A DNA stretch of 64,000 nucleotides from Rhodococcus sovatensis (GTDB lineage: Bacteria > Actinomycetota > Actinomycetes > Mycobacteriales > Mycobacteriaceae): the NCBI RefSeq assembly GCF_037327425.1, contig NZ_CP147846.1, positions 3,844,001 to 3,908,000 on the forward strand, written 5' to 3'. The position numbers and the translations under genes are program-made. Below are positions 9,829-21,800 of the stretch, piece after piece; position 1 is the first letter of the stretch; every line of letters starts with the position of its first letter. The notes under the pieces were generated by a model. It did no database searches. It had not been told where the DNA came from and saw nothing but the letters and a program-made list of their open reading frames with translations.

Positions 9829-12800
9829 TAGTCCGCAGGGCTCATCCCCGCGTCCGCGGGGAGCACCCGGGCGACTCGACTTTGTGCTCGATACTGACGG
9901 GCTCATCCCCGCGTCCGCGGGGAGCACGCCTACCTCGGCAAGATCCCCGCGAAGCCGCTGGGCTCATCCCCGCGTCCGCGGGGAGCACTCTTCTGCGCGG
10001 TAACGCTCGGCAACGACGTCGGGCTCATCCCCGCGTCCGCGGGGAGCACATCATGTCGGCGGCCAGGCCCTGCACGGCGTAGGGCTCATCCCCGCGTCCG
10101 CGGGGAGCACACGATGATGTTCGGGAAGGTGATGCGGTTGATGGGCTCATCCCCGCGTCCGCGGGGAGCACATTTTCTGCGGCAAATTGGGGTCGTCCGG
10201 CCGGGGCTCATCCCCGCGTCCGCGGGGAGCACCGCTGCGCATCGCAGCATCGACAGACTCGACCGGGCTCATCCCCGCGTCCGCGGGGAGCACAACGCCG
10301 GGTTCACCAAGTCCAACGTCAACGAGGGCTCATCCCCGCGTCCGCGGGGAGCACGCGTTCGATGCGTCGACCTGCGCGATGATCTGGGGCTCATCCCCGC
10401 GTCCGCGGGGAGCACCGGCGTGCCGAAGGTTTCGTGCGCGGCGGCGAGGGCTCATCCCCGCGTCCGCGGGGAGCACTTGGTGAAGATCGAACACGAACTC
10501 CGCCAGGTGGGCTCATCCCCGCGTCCGCGGGGAGCACATCCAATGGGTGCACGGGCATTCGGGGCATCCGGGCTCATCCCCGCGTCCGCGGGGAGCACCG
10601 GATCACCGAATCTGGCCCTGTCCCCCAGTAGGGCTCATCCCCGCGTCCGCGGGGAGCACGCTGGCATCGAGGACGCGGTCGATGTCGTCGAGGGCTCATC
10701 CCCGCGTCCGCGGGGAGCACCTTTGGTCGTCACAATGTCGTCCTTCGGTTCGGGGCTCATCCCCGCGTCCGCGGGGAGCACCGCAGCCCGTCGCACAACA
10801 GCCCGTGCAACAGGGGCTCATCCCCGCGTCCGCGGGGAGCACTACGGCGAGGACACGCGGACGGCCAAGGATCCGGGCTCATCCCCGCGTCCGCGGGGAG
10901 CACCCGGCCAATAGAGCGATGATGAGCCCGATTGGGGGCTCATCCCCGCGTCCGCGGGGAGCACGTCGCCATCTCGGAGACGTCGCCCCAGCCGGTGGGC
11001 TCATCCCCGCGTCCGCGGGGAGCACCGGCTTCGCGGCCTTAGCTTCCCAACCGACTCGGGCTCATCCCCGCGTCCGCGGGGAGCACGTGGTTGATGCGTC
11101 GGTGTCCGGTGCGGGTGCGGGCTCATCCCCGCGTCCGCGGGGAGCACCCTGCAGTCTTCATCGTCAAGATCATGACCATGGGCTCATCCCCGCGTCCGCG
11201 GGGAGCACGTTCTTGAACGCCGACAGCATGGGCGCGAGTCGGGCTCATCCCCGCGTCCGCGGGGAGCACCTCGCTGCAGCGCAGGGCGTGAAGGGCGAGG
11301 CGGGCTCATCCCCGCGTCCGCGGGGAGCACGGCGTGACAGTAGCGCTGCGAGCACGACCGCTGGGCTCATCCCCGCGTCCGCGGGGAGCACATGAACGAG
11401 ACGCCGCGCATCTTCTGCCACTCGGGCTCATCCCCGCGTCCGCGGGGAGCACAAGGACATCGGCGACCTTCTCACCGGTGGCCTGGGCTCATCCCCGCGT
11501 CCGCGGGGAGCACTTTAACCGGTAGGAGGGTAGTTCGGAGGATGTGGGCTCATCCCCGCGTCCGCGGGGAGCACGCTCACGCTCGAGGACACCGCTGCGG
11601 CTCTCGAGGCTCATCCCCGCGTCCGCGGGGAGCACGGGATATGGGTAGCCAGGCGTTCCGGTTCCCGGGGCTCATCCCCGCGTCCGCGGGGAGCACCTTG
11701 GGCTCGAGCTCCACGATGCGCGCGCCTTGGGCTCATCCCCGCGTCCGCGGGGAGCACGTATCCGCCCTTCGGCGCGTCTGGCGCGTGTGGGGCTCATCCC
11801 CGCGTCCGCGGGGAGCACCTCGAACTGCTCAACCTTCCAGTCCCAGCCGAGGGCTCATCCCCGCGTCCGCGGGGAGCACGCGCCGAAGTCGTACGCGGTC
11901 CGCTCGATACCGGGCTCATCCCCGCGTCCGCGGGGAGCACGTCCCAGGTACGCCCGTCATCCGGCTTCGGGAGGGCTCATCCCCGCGTCCGCGGGGAGCA
12001 CGGACGATCTCGATTCCGTCCTCGTCGACGTCGGGGCTCATCCCCGCGTCCGCGGGGAGCACCGTTCCGCGACCACGACGAAATCGGTGCCCAAGGGCTC
12101 ATCCCCGCGTCCGCGGGGAGCACTTCACGACAGCATCGATGCCACGGAAGTTGAAGGGCTCATCCCCGCGTCCGCGGGGAGCACTCCGTCCAGCCTCGGC
12201 CGTTCCAGACGAGCGTGGGCTCATCCCCGCGTCCGCGGGGAGCACAGCTACGGCACGAGAGTCGCCGTGATGTAGGTGGGCTCATCCCCGCGTCCGCGGG
12301 GAGCACGTGTCGAGCCAACCTTCGACAGCGGCCTGCGTGGGCTCATCCCCGCGTCCGCGGGGAGCACAGTGCGATGCGGTGCGCCGCTAGGGCTACAGTG
12401 GGCTCATCCCCGCGTCCGCGGGGAGCACGCTCGAGTGCCGCGGCCCGTTTGTCGACTGGCGGGCTCATCCCCGCGTCCGCGGGGAGCACCTCACCTCGAC
12501 CGGCGTTGCCACGTGCTACCTGGGCTCATCCCCGCGTCCGCGGGGAGCACACGGAGGGGGCTGGAACGACTGAAGGAGTCCGGGGCTCATCCCCGCGTCC
12601 GCGGGGAGCACTCCACGACAGGTGCCAGCCCATCCCCTCTGGCGGGCTCATCCCCGCGTCCGCGGGGAGCACGTCCGTTCACCTATTCGGCGAACCGGAT
12701 TGAGGGGCTCATCCCCGCGTCCGCGGGGAGCACGTTCTTGAACGCCGACAGCATGGGCGCGAGTCGGGCTCATCCCCGCGTCCGCGGGGAGCACCGATCG

Positions 12801-15800
12801 ACACGACAGATGATCGATGCCGGTCTGGGCTCATCCCCGCGTCCGCGGGGAGCACGTTGTTGAGAATGGGATCTACGAGCGTGCAGCAGGGCTCATCCCC
12901 GCGTCCGCGGGGAGCACACTTCGAGCGCGTCGGCGATTGACTGGATGGTGGGCTCATCCCCGCGTCCGCGGGGAGCACGGCAACAGCGGCTGGAAGCAGC
13001 TTGGAGACGAGGGCTCATCCCCGCGTCCGCGGGGAGCACGTCGTCGTTGACGGGTCCGATGACGGCGTCAGGGGCTCATCCCCGCGTCCGCGGGGAGCAC
13101 GACTACCGGGACGTCGACATTCGCACCATCCTGGGCTCATCCCCGCGTCCGCGGGGAGCACGTCGCGGCTCGTAATAGGTGGGTGCATCCGTTGGGCTCA
13201 TCCCCGCGTCCGCGGGGAGCACCGGTAGTTATCGTGGCCATCCCGATCAGCCTCGGGCTCATCCCCGCGTCCGCGGGGAGCACGACCTGTACGACGCGGC
13301 TCGTGTGGCGGCTGAGGGCTCATCCCCGCGTCCGCGGGGAGCACTTCGTCATCAACGGGATCATCTACCCGGCCACGGGCTCATCCCCGCGTCCGCGGGG
13401 AGCACTCGATCGCGGAGTCCACCTCTCTCGGCGCCACGGGCTCATCCCCGCGTCCGCGGGGAGCACATGCTGGCCGCGACACCTTTGGCCACGGTAGCGG
13501 GCTCATCCCCGCGTCCGCGGGGAGCACCGCTGCGCGATCGAGCGCCTCGGATGGCCCGAGGGCTCATCCCCGCGTCCGCGGGGAGCACGCTCGGCCGTCA
13601 AAGCCAACATCGCTGCCTGCGGGCTCATCCCCGCGTCCGCGGGGAGCACAACCAGCAGTGAGCTGTACCTGTCCGCCCGACGGGCTCATCCCCGCGTCCG
13701 CGGGGAGCACGCTGCCGCCGCGGCCCTGGCGGAGGCCAGCGAGGGCTCATCCCCGCGTCCGCGGGGAGCACGTATCGACCGTCACCGTCATCTTGCGGGG
13801 TGTGGGCTCATCCCCGCGTCCGCGGGGAGCACTTCGCCACGTGAATGAACATTAGCTCCATGCAGGGCTCATCCCCGCGTCCGCGGGGAGCACTAGGCAT
13901 CTTCGTCCACGGGTCACGGTCTTGCGTGGCTCATCCCCGCGTCCGCGGGGAGCACAACGGACTCTGGCCTGCCGCGTCCAGCCACTTGGGCTCATCCCCG
14001 CGTCCGCGGGGAGCACAATGCCACTGTGCTCGAACGGCTCCTGGCGGAGGGCTCATCCCCGCGTCCGCGGGGAGCACGCGGCCATCGATTGGCTCGACGC
14101 GAACTCGGAGGGCTCATCCCCGCGTCCGCGGGGAGCACGCGCGGGAAGTCGAGAAGCGGTTCCGTGCGGAGGGCTCATCCCCGCGTCCGCGGGGAGCACA
14201 CACCGTCACCGACGTTCTGACCATCCTTGATGGGCTCATCCCCGCGTCCGCGGGGAGCACAGAGTCGTCGCCACACCTTCCGCGATAGTTCCGGGCTCAT
14301 CCCCGCGTCCGCGGGGAGCACAAAGCCTGCGTTGATGGCTAATTGCGCAATCTGGGCTCATCCCCGCGTCCGCGGGGAGCACTCTGTGATCGACGCGAAC
14401 GCCGATTTGTTTCCGGGCTCATCCCCGCGTCCGCGGGGAGCACCCAACCGAGAGGCCGGCTGAACTGTTGTTGGCGGGCTCATCCCCGCGTCCGCGGGGA
14501 GCACTTGTCCAAGGCACTCGCGTTTATCTACTGATCGGGCTCATCCCCGCGTCCGCGGGGAGCACCTGCGTCGGATTCGGAACACCAGTCGGTTCCAGGG
14601 CTCATCCCCGCGTCCGCGGGGAGCACCTGCTCGGTTTTCAGGAACAACGTCTTGCTGTGGGCTCATCCCCGCGTCCGCGGGGAGCACGTCATCGAAATCG
14701 ATGACGACGGTACTCGCCCGGGCTCATCCCCGCGTCCGCGGGGAGCACTCCGAAAGTTCGGCGATCACAACGGGTTCAAGGGGCTCATCCCCGCGTCCGC
14801 GGGGAGCACCACTCATTTATGCTACCGCCTTTATCGCTGTTGGGCTCATCCCCGCGTCCGCGGGGAGCACTTGGCGGCTACGGGACAGCAACAGCCGGTG
14901 GTGGGCTCATCCCCGCGTCCGCGTGGGTACTTTTTCATGGCCACGGACACGGGGAGCACGCTTTCATTTCAGGGGTACCGGCATCACCACCGGGCTCATC
15001 CCCGCGTCCGCGGGGAGCACAACCAGCAGTGAGCTGTACCTGTCCGCCCGACGGGCTCATCCCCGCGTCCGCGGGGAGCACTCCGAGGGCCGAGGAAGCT
15101 ACGTCGGTCAGGGGGGCTCATCCCCGCGTCCGCGGGGAGCACTGCTGTCCCCAGATGCAGGCTCGTGCCCGGCTGGGCTCATCCCCGCGTCCGCGGGGAG
15201 CACCCCTTGTTCTTGATCAGATACTCGATGCCCTTGGGCTCATCCCCGCGTCCGCGGGGAGCACTACGGCGGGTCGGCTACTGCCACCAGCTTCGTGGGC
15301 TCATCCCCGCGTCCGCGGGGAGCACGTGACGTGTGGATCGGTGTAGGTTCGTTCGGCGGGCTCATCCCCGCGTCCGCGGGGAGCACGGGTCCGCTGTTCT
15401 CCAAGATCGTCTGTGCCTGGGCTCATCCCCGCGTCCGCGGGGAGCACACTGGGGTGAGTACGTCTTTCGCGTCGGCCCCGGGCTCATCCCCGCGTCCGCG
15501 GGGAGCACACCGGCCGGATCAGCGCAGCAACACGAGAGCTGGGCTCATCCCCGCGTCCGCGGGGAGCACATCCGCGACTTCCGTGGTGACGAGTTCCAGG
15601 CGGGCTCATCCCCGCGTCCGCGGGGAGCACGCCCAGTGGTCGCCACACCACACGTCCATGCCGGGCTCATCCCCGCGTCCGCGGGGAGCACACGACGGAG
15701 TCCCACGCTACGGCGAGAACCTGGTGCTCATCCCCGCGTCCGCGGGGAGCACACCCAGCTCACTTCGCGGGGACTGTCCGACCCGGGCTCATCCCCGCGT

Positions 15801-18800
15801 CCGCGGGGAGCACCGCAGCTCTGCGTTCCCGCTCCGCGTGCAGATGGGCTCATCCCCGCGTCCGCGGGGAGCACTGGGCCGCATCGTGGACGTGTGGGAT
15901 CCCGTCGGGCTCATCCCCGCGTCCGCGGGGAGCACAGCACCGTGAAGAACCACACGGTCACGGCCTCGGGCTCATCCCCGCGTCCGCGGGGAGCACGGCG
16001 TGAACGTACCCGCCAGCTTGAAGTTGCGGGGCTCATCCCCGCGTCCGCGGGGAGCACGTCGCGGTTCGACCACTTCCCGCTGGCCATCTGGGCTCATCCC
16101 CGCGTCCGCGGGGAGCACGGCGGCGCCGCCCGTTTCGACATGGCATCACCGGGCTCATCCCCGCGTCCGCGGGGAGCACACGAGTATCCGACTACCCGCC
16201 GATGGTTCCACGGGCTCATCCCCGCGTCCGCGGGGAGCACCGAGTGGCTCCACCGCGCCGTTGACCGGGTTGGGGCTCATCCCCGCGTCCGCGGGGAGCA
16301 CGACTCCAGCGCCATGGCTGGATCCGTGGACGAGGGCTCATCCCCGCGTCCGCGGGGAGCACGCGATCTCCTCGGCTTGAGTCTTACCGTCGCGGGGCTC
16401 ATCCCCGCGTCCGCGGGGAGCACCGGTGGCCGTCGATCACGGAGATGTCCGGGCTGGGCTCATCCCCGCGTCCGCGGGGAGCACGCGCCAGCAGGGATCA
16501 CAGTCACGATCTGCCCGGGCTCATCCCCGCGTCCGCGGGGAGCACACTTCGATGTCGGAGCGGTACCCGGTGCGGGTGGGCTCATCCCCGCGTCCGCGGG
16601 GAGCACCTCTGGGGTTCGATGGCAAGGCCTCGGCTGGTGGGCTCATCCCCGCGTCCGCGGGGAGCACGTCGTGGGTCACGATCGCCGGGCGCGCGATACG
16701 GGCTCATCCCCGCGTCCGCGGGGAGCACTTGCGGTGACGTTGCCGAAGCTGGCGACGACCGGGCTCATCCCCGCGTCCGCGGGGAGCACGCGTAGCTCGC
16801 CCACACACCAGGCCCGGTGATGGGCTCATCCCCGCGTCCGCGGGGAGCACCCGCCACGGCGCCGAGAAGTTCGATGCCACCCGGGCTCATCCCCGCGTCC
16901 GCGGGGAGCACTCGCGTTCGCTATGGCTCGGGATTCGGGGCGGGGGCTCATCCCCGCGTCCGCGGGGAGCACTCGGTCTCGAACTTCACTCTCAGCGGAA
17001 TCTCGGGCTCATCCCCGCGTCCGCGGGGAGCACCAAGTGGCGAGGAAAGCGATAACTCGCGTTATGGGCTCATCCCCGCGTCCGCGGGGAGCACCCTTTG
17101 TTCTTCACCAGGTATTCGAGCCCGGTGGGCTCATCCCCGCGTCCGCGGGGAGCACACCGACATCGGTTGGCGCATGGAGGAAAACACGGGCTCATCCCCG
17201 CGTCCGCGGGGAGCACGGTTGGATCACCGCTGCGGTCCTGCACGCGGTGGGCTCATCCCCGCGTCCGCGGGGAGCACTGATTGAACACCCACGCAATGTC
17301 ACCGACGATGGGCTCATCCCCGCGTCCGCGGGGAGCACCGGGATTCCCTCGGGTGTAGTCCACCGCCCATGGGCTCATCCCCGCGTCCGCGGGGAGCACA
17401 ACTGCGGCATGAACGCGCTCTGGGGTCTGGCGGGCTCATCCCCGCGTCCGCGGGGAGCACCGACAAGGGCAACGAGACTTCGAGGGCTCGGTGGGCTCAT
17501 CCCCGCGTCCGCGGGGAGCACGAGGGCTACCTCAAGGACAACTGGCGCGAGATGGGCTCATCCCCGCGTCCGCGGGGAGCACCTACCTGCGCGCCCTCGC
17601 GCACGAAGCGCTCGGGGCTCATCCCCGCGTCCGCGGGGAGCACAGGTGCTGAACATCCGACTTCCTCGCGGTGGCGGGCTCATCCCCGCGTCCGCGGGGA
17701 GCACTCGTCGGACAACTGCAACGTGGTCTTATGACCGGGCTCATCCCCGCGTCCGCGGGGAGCACGTAGCCATGCTGCACCTGCGCGACGACACCACGGG
17801 CTCATCCCCGCGTCCGCGGGGAGCACGAGATGATGCTCTCGCGCAGGCCGAAGAGCCAGGGCTCATCCCCGCGTCCGCGGGGAGCACCAGTCCGTCACAG
17901 ACCAGCGGGGACGACCGCCGGGCTCATCCCCGCGTCCGCGGGGAGCACGAGGGTGTGCTCATCAAGCGCAGCGGTCCACTGGGCTCATCCCCGCGTCCGC
18001 GGGGAGCACTATTCGATCGTGTCCGACTCGGTGCCTCGCACGGGCTCATCCCCGCGTCCGCGGGGAGCACTTCGCGGCCGGCACCGACGTCGACCGCACT
18101 CGGGGCTCATCCCCGCGTCCGCGGGGAGCACGAGATCGCGAACGTCGTGCTCGAGCAGTTCGGGGGCTCATCCCCGCGTCCGCGGGGAGCACGTGGTCGG
18201 ATTCAATGCCGATACCCGTGAGGTGGGCTCATCCCCGCGTCCGCGGGGAGCACTCCTGATAGAGCATCTTGTGCTGCTCGGTTATGGGCTCATCCCCGCG
18301 TCCGCGGGGAGCACTCAGGTTGTCGTTGTGATCGAGGGTGTGATTCGGGCTCATCCCCGCGTCCGCGGGGAGCACACGCCCTCGATCAGTCGACGAGCGT
18401 CGTCGTTGGGCTCATCCCCGCGTCCGCGGGGAGCACCGAACAGGAGCAAGGATGGCGTCGAGTACGTCGGGCTCATCCCCGCGTCCGCGGGGAGCACGTC
18501 AAGAACCTGCAGTCCAAGTGGGCCGGCCAGGGCTCATCCCCGCGTCCGCGGGGAGCACGCCAAGATCACCATCCGTCCTGACCTCTCTCGGGGCTCATCC
18601 CCGCGTCCGCGGGGAGCACCACCAAAGGGATCGCAATGATCGCGCACACACGGGCTCATCCCCGCGTCCGCGGGGAGCACGCGGGCTCCGATCGGCACTA
18701 CGGGCACGAGCAGGGCTCATCCCCGCGTCCGCGGGGAGCACGTCGAAGGCGGCTCGAATCCAGCCGACGGCGAGGGCTCATCCCCGCGTCCGCGGGGAGC

Positions 18801-21800
18801 ACTACGCCTCCTCGTAGTCCGTCTCGGCGTTGAAGGGCTCATCCCCGCGTCCGCGGGGAGCACAAGTGGGGGCGGGTTCGACTGTTGCGACCACCGCGGC
18901 TCATCCCCGCGTCCGCGGGGAGCACGTCGCCGGCAATCTCGACGTCAACGCCGCGATGGGCTCATCCCCGCGTCCGCGGGGAGCACCACATGACGGCTAT
19001 GGATCCGTTCTACCGCGGGGGCTCATCCCCGCGTCCGCGGGGAGCACATGCAGCCATGTGGCTGTGGAATAACGCGATCGGGCTCATCCCCGCGTCCGCG
19101 GGGAGCACGTCACTCCCGAATTCCTCTTCGGCCGAGGCGTGGGCTCATCCCCGCGTCCGCGGGGAGCACTCACTGATTTCGCGTCAGATGTGACGTTCAA
19201 GGGGCTCATCCCCGCGTCCGCGGGGAGCACCCGTTCGGCCAGGGACCGGTCATCGTGTTCTCGGGCTCATCCCCGCGTCCGCGGGGAGCACCGGTGGTGG
19301 CGTACATTTCATTCTCCCTTTGTGGGCTCATCCCCGCGTCCGCGGGGAGCACGAGCGAGTCCTGCCACGCCTGAATGCCTTCGAGGGCTCATCCCCGCGT
19401 CCGCGGGGAGCACCTTTCACGCAGGCAGCTCCCGCAGGCCAGGCTGGGCTCATCCCCGCGTCCGCGGGGAGCACCGTCGACGGCGGCGGAAGCGAAGAGG
19501 GGGCCGGGGGCTCATCCCCGCGTCCGCGGGGAGCACGCGACGCCGCGGTTCGACTCGGGTGAGTGTGCGGGCTCATCCCCGCGTCCGCGGGGAGCACACT
19601 CGATCCCGGGTGAAGCTCGACGACATCGCCGGCTCATCCCCGCGTCCGCGGGGAGCACGGTGGCAACCAGGCCATCGTCGAGGAGTCGTTGCGGCTCATC
19701 CCCGCGTCCGCGGGGAGCACAGCCAGCGGATCATCGGCGGGGATTTGCCGTCGGGCTCATCCCCGCGTCCGCGGGGAGCACCTCCAGCGTGCGCTGGACT
19801 GGGTCAACAACCTGGGCTCATCCCCGCGTCCGCGGGGAGCACTTGCTGGAGAACAAGGACGAACTCGTCGCGTTGGGCTCATCCCCGCGTCCGCGGGGAG
19901 CACTCTGTCTTCGCGGCACCGAGGCCATCAGGCCAGGGCTCATCCCCGCGTCCGCGGGGAGCACTTCAATGCGGCGGCGTCGGCAGTGCAGACTGCGGGC
20001 TCATCCCCGCGTCCGCGGGGAGCACGCGACGGCCGAACAGCTCGGCGAGCTCGCACGGGGCTCATCCCCGCGTCCGCGGGGAGCACCGGTGGGCGGAAGG
20101 CGAAACCGGCAAAGAAGCGGGCTCATCCCCGCGTCCGCGGGGAGCACGAACGCAAAGCCGTCGACGAAATCATCCGACTGGGCTCATCCCCGCGTCCGCG
20201 GGGAGCACCACCCCGCCGCTCGGCCCTGATTGTCAGGACAGGGCTCATCCCCGCGTCCGCGGGGAGCACTTCGCTGCCGTCGCCTGCAGGAAGTGTCGGC
20301 CGGGCTCATCCCCGCGTCCGCGGGGAGCACCTCCTGGATTGGTCCGACCCGCGCGTCCTGCAGGGCTCATCCCCGCGTCCGCGGGGAGCACGTGGTTGCC
20401 GTGTTGGCTGTCGTCGCGGCGCCGGGCTCATCCCCGCGTCCGCGGGGAGCACAGAGGGGGTGGGCGTGTCGGTTGCAGCGGATCGGGCTCATCCCCGCGT
20501 CCGCGGGGAGCACCGCAGCCTTCGACCCGTTCGCACGAACCAGCCGGGCTCATCCCCGCGTCCGCGGGGAGCACGGCACCGTCGATCTGAGCAAACTCAT
20601 GCCTCAGGGCTCATCCCCGCGTCCGCGGGGAGCACTTCTTCGCTGACATTCTTTCTGCAGCGCTCATGGGCTCATCCCCGCGTCCGCGGGGAGCACTCCC
20701 TTGTCGCGAAGAAGTGCGTACGCCCGCGGGGCTCATCCCCGCGTCCGCGGGGAGCACACCAGCGGAGGCGGCACAGGACGCCGTGCAGGACGGGCTCATC
20801 CCCGCGTCCGCGGGGAGCACCTCGGCGAGAGTCCGCAGCTCTGGTACCGTGCGGGCTCATCCCCGCGTCCGCGGGGAGCACCAACTGATCCTGCGCCGAC
20901 AACCGGACAGACAGGGCTCATCCCCGCGTCCGCGGGGAGCACTTTCGTCACCAGATGCCTCTGCCTCCGGCGCCGGGCTCATCCCCGCGTCCGCGGGGAG
21001 CACGTCCTCGGTGGTGTAGCCGTCACCGAGGGTGAGGGCTCATCCCCGCGTCCGCGGGGAGCACGTCGCCGTCGTCGAGGGCTACACCGTCCCGAAGGGC
21101 TCATCCCCGCGTCCGCGGGGAGCACGCGGCTGCCATGAAGACCGACCCACCGCACGTGGGCTCATCCCCGCGTCCGCGGGGAGCACTGGACTGTCGGGCC
21201 GTTGCCAGATTGACGGCTGGGCTCATCCCCGCGTCCGCGGGGAGCACTGCCCCGCGTTCGACGAGGCGCGCGCGGGCGCGGGCTCATCCCCGCGTCCGCG
21301 GGGAGCACACGCACACCCCGACGATGGGTGGCTCGTGACCGGGCTCATCCCCGCGTCCGCGGGGAGCACCGGAGAACGATCCGGAGGAACATCCGCGGCC
21401 GGGGCTCATCCCCGCGTCCGCGGGGAGCACCGGCCTTGTGGACAAGTCACAGCGAGCGCTCCGGGCTCATCCCCGCGTCCGCGGGGAGCACTACTACCGC
21501 AAAGTCATCCCCGCAGCGGAGCCGGGCTCATCCCCGCGTCCGCGGGGAGCACACGTACGACGGAGATCGGCCGCCGACCAAGATGGGCTCATCCCCGCGT
21601 CCGCGGGGAGCACGGCCCCACTCCCGATGCCAACGGCAACCAGTGGGGCTCATCCCCGCGTCCGCGGGGAGCACGCGAAATGCGGAGCACCGTCGACGAT
21701 GTTCAGGGGCTCATCCCCGCGTCCGCGGGGAGCACCTCCTCGAACGTTTCCTCCGGATCGAGCACCCGGGCTCATCCCCGCGTCCGCGGGGAGCACCCCG

